The notes below the pieces were generated by a model, which did not search any database, was not told the origin of the DNA, and was given only the letters and a program-made list of their open reading frames with translations. Shown here in pieces: positions 16,935 to 26,126 of a stretch of 64,000 nt of DNA; the stretch's first letter is position 1, and every line of letters begins with the position of its first letter. The position numbers were made by a program, and so were the translations under genes. The DNA is from an uncultured Eubacteriales bacterium. Lineage in GTDB: Bacteria > Bacillota > Clostridia > Oscillospirales > CAG-272. The stretch spans positions 1 to 64,000 of the forward strand of contig CAJLCI010000001.1 of NCBI GenBank assembly GCA_905205065.1, in the 5' to 3' direction.

Positions 16935-18698
16935 TTATTTGAATCTTTTCTTTGCAGAATATGTCGTATGAAGAAGTTCATGAGCCTTATGTGAAAGGGG
17001 TTTTCCGAGATAATCATCATAAAGCTGTTTAATCTGAGGATTGTTATGGGACTGTCTGATAACCTGACGTTCATCCTCGCTGTAAAGTGCATTTGCCCTC
17101 TTTTCCTTATATGTGTCAAGAATATCTATATCCTCATTGGGAAGGAAACACGGCTTAACATACGGCTGACCGCCGCCTGCAACACATCCGCCGGGACATC
17201 CCATAATCTCAATAAACGCATACTTCGATGTTCCTGCCCGTACTTCATCCATAAGAACCTTTGCATTCTTCATTCCGCTGGCAACGGCCACCCAAATCGT
17301 CTTGCCGCCGATTTCAATACCTGCTTCCTTAACCCCTTCAAAACCGCGAACCTGTTCAAATTTTATAAGCTCGTGTTCCTTGCCGGTAAGAGAAAAATAT
17401 GCAGTACGCAGCGCAGCTTCCATAACACCGCCGGTAACTCCGAAAATAACTCCGGCTCCCGTATAATCTCCGAGAAGATCGTCATCAAATTCCTCGTCTG
17501 GAAGCGCGGTAAAGTTTATACCTGAACGCTTGATAAGATCACCAAGCTCACGGGTTGTAAGTACGCAATCAACATCCTTAAGCCCGCCGGTAACAAGCTC
17601 TTCTCTTTCCTTTTCATATTTCTTAGCCGTACACGGCATAATTGAAACTACGAATATATTCTGCGGATTAATATTATTCTTTTCAGCATAATATGACTTA
17701 ACGATAGCTCCGAACATTTCATGAGGCGATTTACAGGAAGAAAGATGATCAAGCTGATCTCCATAATAATATTCGGCATAGTTTACCCAACCCGGAGAAC
17801 ATGATGTAATCATCGGAAGCACGCCGCCGTTATTCATTCTGTCAAGAAGCTCATTTGCCTCTTCCATGATCGTAAGATCAGCTCCAAAATTCGTATCGTA
17901 AACCTTGTTAAAACCAAGACGCTTCAGTGCTGCAACCATTTTACCGGTAACAGGTGTGCCGATCTTCATGCCAAACTCTTCACCCAACGCGGCACGAACA
18001 GCCGGAGCCGTCTGAACAACAATAAACTTCCCTGATTTCTTAGCCTCATCAATCTTCTCGATTTCAGATTTCTCCATAAGCGCACCTGTAGGACATACGC
18101 TTACGCACTGTCCGCACATAATGCAGGGAGAATTTGCAAACGAACGGTTCTCCGCCGGAGCCACAATAGCCTTAAATCCGCGGTTTTCATAGCCGAGAAC
18201 GCCAAGTCCATGCGCGGACGAACATCTTGCTATACAGCGTCCGCAAAGTATACATTTCGATGTATCACGAACAATAGACGGCGTAAGCTCGTCCACAGTA
18301 ACAGGAGTTTTTTCGCCCGTATACTTATCTTCCCTCGCTCCTGTAATTTTAGCCACGCGGAGAAGCTCGCAGTTTCCGTTTTTTGCACACTGCTGACATT
18401 TCATAGAGTGATTTGAAAGAAGGAGCTCAACAGATGTTCTCCTCGCTTCTACAGCTCTCGGAGAGGATATTGTAATTTCCATTCCTTCTGAAACAGGATA
18501 TACGCACGATGCCACAAGACCTCTCGCACCGGTAGCTTCAACAAGACATACACGGCATGAACCCTGATTGCATTCACCGTGGTTATATGCACAGAGAGAA
18601 GGAATCTCATATCCGCACCGTTTTGCGGCCTCGAGAATTGTTATCCCTTCTTCAACCTGATAGGGATAACCTTCTATTTTTATATTAATTAGTGCCAT
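16935..18698 (-). CDS. hydA: [FeFe] hydrogenase catalytic subunit
   Basis: The H-cluster subunit of a multimeric NAD(H)-linked hydrogenase, 587 residues. In order: N-terminal [2Fe-2S] ferredoxin domain (Cys36, Cys48, Cys51, Cys65), a His-ligated [4Fe-4S] region (HSMKCQQCAKNGNC), two [4Fe-4S] clusters (CILCGRCIARC, CIMCGQCVSVC), then the H-cluster domain. Motif L1 is TSCSPGW, L2 is MPCTAKK and L3 is EIMGCPGGCVAGGGQP. L1 has Ser where many enzymes have a second Cys. With the NuoF-like and NuoE-like subunits encoded upstream, this is the HydABC/HndACD arrangement, often electron-bifurcating between NADH and reduced ferredoxin. Bifurcation is inferred from architecture. The 18-base gap to hydB suggests coupling. 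Confidence 0.93.
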   Translation of the reverse strand: MALINIKIEGYPYQVEEGITILEAAKRCGYEIPSLCAYNHGECNQGSCRVCLVEATGARGLVASCVYPVSEGMEITISSPRAVEARRTSVELLLSNHSMKCQQCAKNGNCELLRVAKITGAREDKYTGEKTPVTVDELTPSIVRDTSKCILCGRCIARCSSAHGLGVLGYENRGFKAIVAPAENRSFANSPCIMCGQCVSVCPTGALMEKSEIEKIDEAKKSGKFIVVQTAPAVRAALGEEFGMKIGTPVTGKMVAALKRLGFNKVYDTNFGADLTIMEEANELLDRMNNGGVLPMITSCSPGWVNYAEYYYGDQLDHLSSCKSPHEMFGAIVKSYYAEKNNINPQNIFVVSIMPCTAKKYEKEREELVTGGLKDVDCVLTTRELGDLIKRSGINFTALPDEEFDDDLLGDYTGAGVIFGVTGGVMEAALRTAYFSLTGKEHELIKFEQVRGFEGVKEAGIEIGGKTIWVAVASGMKNAKVLMDEVRAGTSKYAFIEIMGCPGGCVAGGGQPYVKPCFLPNEDIDILDTYKEKRANALYSEDERQVIRQSHNNPQIKQLYDDYLGKPLSHKAHELLHTTYSAKKRFK

Positions 18699-18716
18699 TA
18701 CCGTTTTCCTCCCCGG

Positions 18717-20579
18717 TTATTCCTTAGAAATAGCTTTGAATTTGCAGGACGACATACACATACCGCACTTTATACATTTTTCCTGATCAATTTCAAACGG
18801 AGATTTGATTTGTCCGGAAATCGCGGAAACAGGACATTGACGCGCGCAGAGAGAACACCCTTTACATTTTGCAGGATCAATCTTATACTGCATAAGCTTT
18901 TTGCAGACCTTTGCAGGACATTTCTTATCCTGAATATGCGCAATATATTCATCTCTAAAATGTGTCAGCGTCGATACAATCGGATTGGCCGATGTTTGAC
19001 CGAGGGCGCAGAGAGAGTTCGTCTTTACCGTACGGGCAAGCTCTTCAAGCGCCGCAAGATCCTCCATCGTGCCTTTTCCTTCTGTAATTTTTGTCAGAAT
19101 TTCAAGCATACGTTTCGTTCCGATTCTGCACGGCGTACATTTTCCGCATGACTCGTCGCATATAAACTCCATATAGAACTTAGCAACGTCAACCATACAG
19201 TTATCTTCATCCATAACTATAGCACCGCCGGAACCCATCATAGAGCCTTTGGCAACAAGATTATCGAAATCAATAGGCTCGTCAAGATACTCGGCCGTTA
19301 AACATCCTCCGGAAGGTCCACCGGTCTGTATAGCCTTAAACTCTTTTCCGCCCGGAATTCCTCCGCCTATATCGTAGATTAGCTCACGCAGCGTTGTACC
19401 CATCGGTATTTCAACAAGTCCGACATTGTTTATTTTTCCGCCGAGCGCAAATACCTTGGTACCCTTTGATTTTTCAGTACCGAATTTTGCAAATGCATCC
19501 GCGCCGTTGCGTAAAATATACGGAACGCATGCGAGTGTTTCAACATTATTGACAATTGTAGGCTTCTGCCACAGACCTTTAACCGCCGGGAACGGAGGAC
19601 GAGGACGAGGCATTCCGCGTTTTCCCTCAATAGAGTTCAAAAGAGCCGTCTCTTCTCCGCAGACAAACGCTCCTGCACCTAAACGGATATGTACATTAAA
19701 GCTGAATCCGGTTCCGAGAATATTCTCTCCGAGAAGCCCTTCCTTTGTAGCCTGCTCGATTGCGATACGCAGACGGGAAACAGCTACGGGATATTCAGCA
19801 CGAACATAGAAATATCCGTTTTTGGCACCGATCGCATAACCTGCAATTACCATACCCTCAATGACCGCAAGAGGATTCCCTTCAAGAATCGAACGGTCCA
19901 TAAACGCTCCGGGATCTCCTTCGTCACCGTTGCAGACAACATATTTTTCATCATTGTCCTGATTATAGGCAAACTGCCACTTTCTGCCCGTTGGAAATCC
20001 GCCGCCGCCGCGTCCGCGGAGTCCTGACGCGAGAATTTCATCAATAACCGCCTGACGCTCCATAGAAAGCGCCTTGGCAAGTCCGGAGTATGCGCCGAAA
20101 CCAAGAGCTTCATCTATATTTTCAGGATCAATAGTTCCACAGCCGTACAAAGCAATTCTATGCTGCTTCTTATAAAAGTTAATATCGTCCTGCTTCTGAA
20201 CTTTCTCTCCGCTTGCAGGATCGACATAGAGCAAGCGTTCGACAATCTCTCCGCCAACAATATCCTTCTCAATTATTTCCTCTACATCCTCAAGCTTAAC
20301 AAGCCTGTAAAGCGTGTCCTCAGGAAATATTTTTACAAACGGTCCCTGCGAACAAAATCCAAAGCAACCGACCTGATTTACGGTAACTCTGTCTCCAAGC
20401 TTCTTTTCTTCTATGATTTGTTCAAATTTTTCTCTTATCTCTTTAGAATTTGAGGAAAGACATCCGGTGCCTCCGCAAAGCACGATTGCGCGTTTGCCGC
20501 ATGTACCATCAAATTTTCCGGCAAGATACTGAGAATTCTTTTCTATTCTCTGTCTGAGATCTTCAGGTGTCTTAATCAT
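18717..20579 (-). CDS. hydB: NuoF-like NADH-binding subunit of the hydrogenase
   Basis: The diaphorase subunit that exchanges electrons with NAD(H), 620 residues. The N-terminal thioredoxin-like [2Fe-2S] domain has LCGGTGCLSS and VGCFGFCSQGP. The FMN/NADH domain carries GLRGRGGGGFPTGRKW and CNGDEGDPGAF, and the CGKCTPCRIG motif for a [4Fe-4S] centre follows. Two C-terminal ferredoxin clusters end the protein (CKGCSLCARQCP, CIKCGMCMSSCK). This is the full-length HydB/HndC type rather than plain complex I NuoF. Middle gene of hydCBA; start after GAAAGGAATTGG. Confidence 0.93.
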   Translation of the reverse strand: MIKTPEDLRQRIEKNSQYLAGKFDGTCGKRAIVLCGGTGCLSSNSKEIREKFEQIIEEKKLGDRVTVNQVGCFGFCSQGPFVKIFPEDTLYRLVKLEDVEEIIEKDIVGGEIVERLLYVDPASGEKVQKQDDINFYKKQHRIALYGCGTIDPENIDEALGFGAYSGLAKALSMERQAVIDEILASGLRGRGGGGFPTGRKWQFAYNQDNDEKYVVCNGDEGDPGAFMDRSILEGNPLAVIEGMVIAGYAIGAKNGYFYVRAEYPVAVSRLRIAIEQATKEGLLGENILGTGFSFNVHIRLGAGAFVCGEETALLNSIEGKRGMPRPRPPFPAVKGLWQKPTIVNNVETLACVPYILRNGADAFAKFGTEKSKGTKVFALGGKINNVGLVEIPMGTTLRELIYDIGGGIPGGKEFKAIQTGGPSGGCLTAEYLDEPIDFDNLVAKGSMMGSGGAIVMDEDNCMVDVAKFYMEFICDESCGKCTPCRIGTKRMLEILTKITEGKGTMEDLAALEELARTVKTNSLCALGQTSANPIVSTLTHFRDEYIAHIQDKKCPAKVCKKLMQYKIDPAKCKGCSLCARQCPVSAISGQIKSPFEIDQEKCIKCGMCMSSCKFKAISKE

Positions 20580-20622
20580 TTTATCTTAAGCCAATTCCTT
20601 TCATTTATAATACAGAGCTTTT

Positions 20623-21099
20623 TCAGGCATTTCTGTAGGATTCGATAATTCCGGAAACATCATTAACCGCAACCTTCGGATATACCTTGCCGTTAATTGT
20701 AACTGCAGGCGCGATTCCGCATGCACCGATACATCTGAGCGCGTCGAGAGTAAACATTCCGTCATCAGTCGTTTGCCCCGGACTGATTCCGAGAAGCTCA
20801 GAGAACTTGTCTATTACATGGCTTGCGCCTTTAACATAACAGGCAGTCCCGAGACAACATCCAATTATATATTTGCCCTTAGGCATTAGAGAGAAAAACG
20901 AGTAAAATGTTACAACACCGTATATCTCAGCAACCGAAATACCGGTTTTTTCAGACACGCGCTCCTGAACTTCAAGTGGTATGTATCCGAATTCATTTTG
21001 GATATCACTGAGAATCATCATCAGAGGCGTGTTTTCATCGGCGTATTTTTCACAGATTTCGTCGATTTTACACAGCGCCTTTTCCTGGATATGGGCCAT
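20623..21099 (-). CDS. hydC: NuoE-like [2Fe-2S] subunit of the hydrogenase
   Basis: A thioredoxin-like [2Fe-2S] protein of 158 residues with the paired Cys motifs GCCLGTACYVKG and LRCIGACG. It is the small electron-transfer subunit of the HydABC complex and the first gene of its operon. The frame continues upstream to 21117, but TAGGAGGTTTCTT precedes the ATG at 21099. Only a weak promoter (TATAAT-like, no clear -35) is visible upstream. Confidence 0.91.
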   Translation of the reverse strand: MAHIQEKALCKIDEICEKYADENTPLMMILSDIQNEFGYIPLEVQERVSEKTGISVAEIYGVVTFYSFFSLMPKGKYIIGCCLGTACYVKGASHVIDKFSELLGISPGQTTDDGMFTLDALRCIGACGIAPAVTINGKVYPKVAVNDVSGIIESYRNA

Positions 21100-21234
21100 A
21101 AGAAACCTCCTATACATTCCTGTATATAATTATAATAAATGAAGATGTGCCCACCGTACTATTGAGAAAGCCGCTAAGACGCCAGATCTTTTAACAGATC
21201 TATTAAAAGAAACCGCCAAGTGATAAAGCCAGGG

Positions 21235-21395
21235 CGTATAACCGTCAAAACATTCAGCTGTAAAAGCATGTATCTGTCAAAGCGTTCAACTGTAAAAACA
21301 TGCAGCTGTCAAGGCGTTAGTCTCTATATGGCAGTAGATCCACTTCATATTCAGCGGCGTACACTCTGCCGCCGAAACACTCTTTGACAGGCTCT
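21235..21395 (-). repeat. Dispersed repeat family A, copy 2 (inverted)
   Basis: On the minus strand this reads TTTCGGCGGCAGAG...GAAGTGGATC...CATATAGAGACTAACGCC. That aligns with the CGGCGG...AAAGTGA...TATAGAGACAAACGC core of the other four copies. The tail is a tandem of about 25-base units (GACAGCTGCATGTTTTTACAG, GACAGATACATGCTTTTACAG). It lies between the divergent hydC and 3D-domain genes. The rest of that gap (21396-21900) is AT-rich; I see no gene in it. Confidence 0.6.
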
Positions 21396-21914
21396 TGTCT
21401 TATTGAATATTATGCATCTTTTTCCTAATAAATTCAAATCGTAAATACTGCTTATTTTAAATCCGCACCGTCGATTTTTAAGCGGACTGCAAATATATCA
21501 CAAAAGAAAATATTAAAAGCTTCCGTCCGCATTGCGCAGACGCGAAAAAGATGCGGACTAAAACCTGCCGCATTACTTGTATCATTAATTATATCACAAT
21601 CAATCCATTTTTGCAATACTATTTTCTAAATATAAGCTGATTTTTCTTCCAATTTATTCCTTTTATGGATTTCATATGCAAAAAAAGACTTTGTATTTAA
21701 AATAAAGTTCACATTTTATTTACTCCATTGCCTTGAAAATTATTTCCCGATAGTTTAAATTGGAAAACGACAGGTTTTAATCAGCCTTATAAAAATTCAT
21801 TTTTTCTGTACAGGCAGTCTAATATTTATCAGTCTATCACTCTGCCAATCAGATAAACTGAATCATCAGACGTTTGTTTTTCATGTCTGAAATTCCGTAA
21901 AAAGGGGGGACCTG

Positions 21915-23135
21915 ATGAACCGAGTCACACCGATTGACGACGGAATATTTTTTGACAATGGCTTTAGGAAGGCTCTTCGCTCTCCTACATACTCAATCTG
22001 CTATGTTAAGCGCAAATATTTATTTCGTCGAACCGAACCATATTCTGAACCCCAGGCAATGCTGTGCGACACGCTTTGCATTCCGGTTCAGGAAACAGGT
22101 CTGAGTTCTCTGAACGGTATTCTTCATCGCCGTAAAGTAACCGAAGCTCCGACAGACGTAATTATGCCTGACCACTCCGGAGAAAAAGCGAAAAGGCGCG
22201 CTGAAAACCGTAAACGGATCGGTATCCGCAATATCTCTTTCGCAATTATTTACTCGATTTTTGCAATATGTATTCTCTATACATGCATAAACCATATCAG
22301 TTCGGACTCTGATATAGGATTTTCGCGGATCGTAACTCCAAATTCTTCTGAGTATGAAACATCCGGCAAAGCATTCTCATTTTACAGTCCGACCACATAT
22401 ATAAATCTTGAATGTGAATCGCTTGGAATTAACAGTCTCGTCGCAGCGCCGGCTGCGACAGCAAGGGAGTTTGTTAAAAGCCTTGATCTTGGCTTTGACG
22501 ATGACGATATTCTCAGCTGTGCTGACGATGTAATTGTCACCGACGGCATGACCATTTCCGTCGATATTGTTGAGAGCGAAACAGTCGAAATTAATGCCGA
22601 GGTTCCATTTTCCACTCAGACCACACACGTACAGACCATTCCGAAAGGAACAGTCAATATAATCAAAGAAGGGCGAAACGGAAGCAGCGTCCAGATTGTG
22701 AAGCAAACCTACATAAACGGAGAACTTTCAGAATCTGAGATTATCTCTGAAACCGTCACGACAGAACCGGTCACACAGATTTGTGAAGAGGGAGTGGGAG
22801 GAACTGTTACAATCGGGGGAAAAGCCTACAGTTACTCTTATTACCGTGATGTTGAGGCGACTGCATACGGAGGTCCGGAATTTGAAAACGGCCGTACCAG
22901 CTCCGGTAAAGTAGTCGACGAGGGTATGATCGCCGTCGATCCTGATATTATAGCACTTGGTTCAAGCGTCTATATTATGGGAGAAAACGGCTACTCTATG
23001 TTTGACGGTTTTTACAAAGCCGAAGATACCGGTGGACTGATAATCGGAGACCGCATTGACGTCTACACCGGCGGCGATATAAACGTCGCCATAAATTTCG
23101 GACGCAGAGCAATGCGTGTTTATATCTTTGAATAA
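21915..23135 (+). CDS. Membrane-anchored G5/3D-domain cell-wall protein (YabE/Sps-like)
   Basis: A 406-residue protein with a basic cytoplasmic N-terminus (1-105), one membrane segment (about 107-127), a G5-like beta domain (about 225-300, QTIPKGTVNIIKEG) and a C-terminal 3D domain. The three Asp sites are visible: VDPDIIALGSSVYI, AEDTGG and GDRIDVY. 3D domains belong to lytic transglycosylases related to Rpf/MltA that act on peptidoglycan in growth or spore germination. The long Cys-containing cytoplasmic N-terminus is unusual for YabE proteins, which normally start with a signal anchor. Start after AAAAAGGGGGGACCTG, a strong ribosome binding site. Confidence 0.83.
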   Translation: MNRVTPIDDGIFFDNGFRKALRSPTYSICYVKRKYLFRRTEPYSEPQAMLCDTLCIPVQETGLSSLNGILHRRKVTEAPTDVIMPDHSGEKAKRRAENRKRIGIRNISFAIIYSIFAICILYTCINHISSDSDIGFSRIVTPNSSEYETSGKAFSFYSPTTYINLECESLGINSLVAAPAATAREFVKSLDLGFDDDDILSCADDVIVTDGMTISVDIVESETVEINAEVPFSTQTTHVQTIPKGTVNIIKEGRNGSSVQIVKQTYINGELSESEIISETVTTEPVTQICEEGVGGTVTIGGKAYSYSYYRDVEATAYGGPEFENGRTSSGKVVDEGMIAVDPDIIALGSSVYIMGENGYSMFDGFYKAEDTGGLIIGDRIDVYTGGDINVAINFGRRAMRVYIFE

Positions 23136-23145
23136 GATATTTTTT

Positions 23146-23178
23146 ATATGAGACATTCCTTATCGGAATGTCTCATAT
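23146..23178. terminator. Hairpin after the 3D-domain gene
   Basis: ATATGAGACATTCC pairs perfectly with GGAATGTCTCATAT around a five-base loop, 10 bases after the stop. No T-run follows on the plus strand, so terminator function is uncertain. Confidence 0.45.
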
Positions 23179-23283
23179 TAATTAACATGCATTTATTTAT
23201 AATTTAGCTATTTATATTCCGCCCTAAAGAAAAGCCAAACCAATCGCATACAATCATGTTGTGAGAAAGGAGTGATCAAAGCT

Positions 23284-23544
23284 ATGAAACACAAATACAA
23301 AACCCACGGTACCTGCTCGTCGGAAATATCATTCAGTCTCGACGGCAATATCGTCTCCGATATCGCCTTTACCGGCGGCTGCAACGGCAATCTTAAGGCA
23401 ATTTCAAAAATTCTGAACGGTCAAACTGTTGAATTCATTGTAGACAAGCTTTCGGGAAATACCTGCGGCTTCAAAAACACATCATGCGCAGATCAGCTGG
23501 CGTGCGCCGTAAAAAGCGCATACGATGAAGAAAACCGCATTTAA
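23284..23544 (+). CDS. TSCPD-domain small protein
   Basis: An 86-residue protein of the short, four-cysteine TSCPD type (TIGR03905-like). The signature appears as TSCADQLA near the C-terminus, with GTCSSEISF and TGGCNGNL earlier. TSCPD domains also occur at the end of some adenosylcobalamin-dependent ribonucleotide reductases; the stand-alone form has no established function. A GTG at 23272 extends the frame, but it lies inside the ribosome binding site GAAAGGAGTGATC, so the ATG at 23284 is the start. Confidence 0.8.
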   Translation: MKHKYKTHGTCSSEISFSLDGNIVSDIAFTGGCNGNLKAISKILNGQTVEFIVDKLSGNTCGFKNTSCADQLACAVKSAYDEENRI

Positions 23545-23610
23545 TTATGCATATCGCGGTAATTTTGATTTTAAATTTTATATTTTCAAGAAAAATTGTT
23601 AATATATCCA

Positions 23611-23639
23611 TTGACATTAAATATTCATTGTGCTAAAAT
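23611..23639 (+). promoter_or_regulatory. Sigma-A promoter of the SGNH hydrolase
   Basis: TTGACA (23611-23616) and TAAAAT (23634-23639) with a 17-base spacer. Confidence 0.75.
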
Positions 23640-23719
23640 GTCACTCGAATTGCGGAAAAAGTCATTATATTAACCGCAAATAAATTTGGTTTTCTGCTAA
23701 AAGGAAGGATATACCTATT

Positions 23720-24385
23720 ATGAAATCAAACGAAATCTTTGAACGTGAAGGCGTAGAATGGACATATTACTGGTGGGATGAAGCCGGTTTCTTCGACAGA
23801 GACAGAGTTGCCTGCATCGGCGATTCTATGACACACCATTATCGCCCAGAAGTTCAGAAACTTTTGAATGACAGAAAAATCTCTGTCGACCAGATGGCAG
23901 GTTCACACTGTGCAGGCGATCCGGCGTTCATCGCAGGTCTCGAATATTTCTTTGGAATGCATCAAAACTATATTTACGATGTTATTCATTTCAATAACGG
24001 CCTACACGGAGACTGCAATAACACAAAAATACCGTTCGATATCTACTGCCAAGGTATAAAGCACGCAATTGCTGTAATACGCCGTCTCCAGCCGCAAGCT
24101 AAAATCATCATAGCAACCTGCACCCACATGACCTACGGACAGCCTGATAATTCAAAACTTGATTTGGAAAGAAATGCTGTCGTTATGAAACGAAATGAAT
24201 TTCTCAGACAGTTTGCAGCAGAAAACGGATATATGCTTGACGATCTTTTCCCGCTTGTTGCCGGCAAAGCCGAATATCCGCATGTAGACGGAATTCATTT
24301 CGGACCGGAAGGTGTAAACCTGCTCGCTCATACAGTGGCAAACAAAATTCTTGAAGCATTCGGACAGGAACCTCTTGACAAGTAA
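23720..24385 (+). CDS. SGNH/GDSL-family hydrolase
   Basis: A 221-residue cytoplasmic SGNH hydrolase. Block I is CIGDSMTHHY (about 32-41; Ser nucleophile in GDS), block III is FNNGLHGD, and block V is DGIHFG with the catalytic Asp and His. There is no signal peptide. Relatives deacylate sugars, lipids or thioesters; the substrate here is unknown. ATG follows AAAAGGAAGGATATACCTATT. The gene is monocistronic under its own promoter. Confidence 0.85.
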   Translation: MKSNEIFEREGVEWTYYWWDEAGFFDRDRVACIGDSMTHHYRPEVQKLLNDRKISVDQMAGSHCAGDPAFIAGLEYFFGMHQNYIYDVIHFNNGLHGDCNNTKIPFDIYCQGIKHAIAVIRRLQPQAKIIIATCTHMTYGQPDNSKLDLERNAVVMKRNEFLRQFAAENGYMLDDLFPLVAGKAEYPHVDGIHFGPEGVNLLAHTVANKILEAFGQEPLDK

Positions 24386-24421
24386 AAGAATAATATCAAA
24401 ACGAATATAAATAATAAAATT

Positions 24422-24510
24422 CAAAGCTCCGCATTTCGGCTGATATGTTTTCGGAAATCATAATTTTTCAGATACTCATATCACTGATAAAAACGGAGTT
24501 TTTTTAATGT
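24422..24510 (+). terminator. Possible long-range terminator after the SGNH gene
   Basis: AGCTCCG (24424-24430) can pair with CGGAGTT (24495-24501), which is followed by TTTTTTAAT. The loop is about 65 bases and includes a TCAG/CTGA helix, so a multi-branched terminator is possible. Confidence 0.4.
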
Positions 24511-24561
24511 AATTTAAATCGGGCTTATCGATATTCAGATATGACCGCAAAATCTTTTTAC

Positions 24562-24590
24562 TTGACAAAAATATCCGCAAGTGATATAAT
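24562..24590 (+). promoter_or_regulatory. Sigma-A promoter of efp
   Basis: TTGACA (24562-24567) and TATAAT (24585-24590), with a 17-base spacer. Confidence 0.85.
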
Positions 24591-24647
24591 ATTATTATAG
24601 TATTTTTTTACAATAGTTAACGATATATTTTTACGGAGGATAATCGT

Positions 24648-25205
24648 ATGGTAGTAGCCGGTGATTTCAAAAACGGCGTTACATTTGAAATGGACGGAAA
24701 TGTGCTTCAGGTGCTTGAATTTCAGCACGTTAAACCAGGTAAAGGCGCTGCATTTGTCAGAACTAAGCTCAGAAATGTAATTACCGGTGCAGTTGTTGAA
24801 AAGACTTTCAATCCCACTGACAAATTTGAAAATGCCTATGTTGAAAGAAAGGATATGCAATATCTTTACAGCGACGGCGATCTATATTATTTTATGGATA
24901 TGGAAACCTATGAGCAGCTTCCAATCGGCGCGGACAAGTTATCGGACAACTTCAAATTCGTAAAGGAAAACATGATGTGCAAAATTATTTCCTATAAAGG
25001 AAATGTTTTCGGAGTAGAGCCTCCTATGTTTGTCGAGCTTGAAGTTACCGACACGGAACCAGGATTCAAGGGTGATACCGCAACAGGTGCTTCCAAACCC
25101 GCAACTCTTGAAACAGGAGCTCAGATCAAAGTTCCGCTGTTTATAAATATCGGAGATATGCTCCGGATTGATACAAGAACAGGAGAATATCTCGAAAGAG
25201 CATAA
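24648..25205 (+). CDS. efp: Translation elongation factor P
   Basis: EF-P relieves ribosomes stalled at polyproline stretches. The 185-residue protein has the three-domain EF-P fold. The loop HVKPGKGAAFVRTK carries the Lys that other bacteria modify, and the C-terminal signature VPLFINIGDMLRIDTRTGEYLER is intact. ATG follows TACGGAGGATAATCGT. It has its own strong promoter; the acidic Cys-rich gene follows 81 bases downstream, a pairing that may reflect cotranscription since no terminator lies between. Confidence 0.95.
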   Translation: MVVAGDFKNGVTFEMDGNVLQVLEFQHVKPGKGAAFVRTKLRNVITGAVVEKTFNPTDKFENAYVERKDMQYLYSDGDLYYFMDMETYEQLPIGADKLSDNFKFVKENMMCKIISYKGNVFGVEPPMFVELEVTDTEPGFKGDTATGASKPATLETGAQIKVPLFINIGDMLRIDTRTGEYLERA

Positions 25206-25286
25206 AAATACGGACGGTTTATGACAGCGTGTATACTTTTGGCGATTTAAAAACGCTTTTTCACATAAGAAAGGTACGGTTATATA

Positions 25287-25697
25287 ATGAAACTTACAGA
25301 AAAGGCAGCCTACATTAAGGGACTTATGGAAGGCATGAAATTTGACGATGCTTCTGATTCAAACAAGCTTCTTGCAAAGCTCACGGAAATCGTCAGCGAT
25401 ATGGCTCACGCTATAGACGAGCTTGAGGAAAAAACAGATAGAACAAACGATTACGTTGACGAGCTTGACTATGATCTCGGAGAGCTTGAAGAGCTTATAT
25501 ATGACGAGGAATGTTCTTGCGACTGCGACTGTGACGAAGACGACGATTGCTGCTGCGAAGATGATGACGATGATCTTTATGAAATTGAGTGTCCTAAATG
25601 TCATGATAAAATATATGCAAGCGAGGACATGATCAGCGATTCGCTAAAGTGCCCCAACTGCAATGAAAGCATAACAGACATTACGGCTGAGGATTAA
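25287..25697 (+). CDS. Acidic Cys-rich protein with C-terminal zinc ribbon (CD1247-like)
   Basis: A 136-residue protein in three parts. An N-terminal helical domain (1-70, MKLTEKAAYIKGLMEGM...) resembles the CD1247 N-terminal family of clostridia. An extreme Asp/Glu/Cys linker (about 71-97) follows, with CSCDCDCD and CCC clusters. The C-terminus is a CPKC...CPNC zinc ribbon (about 102-126). The function is unknown; the Cys/acid linker could bind metal (inference). ATG follows GAAAGGTACGGTTATATA. It is probably read with efp. Confidence 0.82.
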   Translation: MKLTEKAAYIKGLMEGMKFDDASDSNKLLAKLTEIVSDMAHAIDELEEKTDRTNDYVDELDYDLGELEELIYDEECSCDCDCDEDDDCCCEDDDDDLYEIECPKCHDKIYASEDMISDSLKCPNCNESITDITAED

Positions 25698-25714
25698 TCC
25701 TTTACAAACAGTTT

Positions 25715-25783
25715 AAAACTTTGCTTATTGGATTTGCGCTGCATAAGGCGGATAATCCAGTAAAGCGAAGTTTTATTTTTTTG
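25715..25783 (+). terminator. Terminator of efp unit
   Basis: AAAACTTTGCTTA-TTGGATT pairs with AATCC-AGTAAAGCGAAGTTTT (few mismatches), followed by ATTTTTTTGG. Confidence 0.8.
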
Positions 25784-25890
25784 GCAATTGCTCCATTTTA
25801 ATATTTTGTTTTCCTAACCTTTGTCATATATATCCGCGAATGCATTTATCGAATTTCGATAATTTTTTTATATTATTTATTAAAAATCAC

Positions 25891-25919
25891 TTGACAAACA
25901 ATAAAACACGTGATAATAT
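25891..25919 (+). promoter_or_regulatory. Probable promoter of the DUF2975/XRE pair
   Basis: TTGACA at 25891-25896 with GATAAT (15-base spacer) or TAATAT (17-base spacer) downstream. A leader of about 200 bases with no further recognisable element follows. Confidence 0.5.
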
Positions 25920-26126
25920 ATATTAAGCATCAAGTGTATTAAAATTTCAGAATGAAAATTCAAATATTTTATTCTGTATCCGGAAATGAATACAAATCAA
26001 ATAAATCACTCAGGTTCAGGGAAAATATAAATTTTATGCTGCACCTACATGATTGCCTCCCGACAAGTCATATCTGAATCTAAAAAGCACTTGAATATAT
26101 AATATAAAAAAGGAACGGTTATAATT

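Noticed and set aside
21396..21914. Cyclic di-AMP (ydaO-type) riboswitch upstream of the 3D-domain gene
   Set aside because: Such riboswitches often precede cell-wall hydrolase genes, but the conserved core motifs are not visible here.
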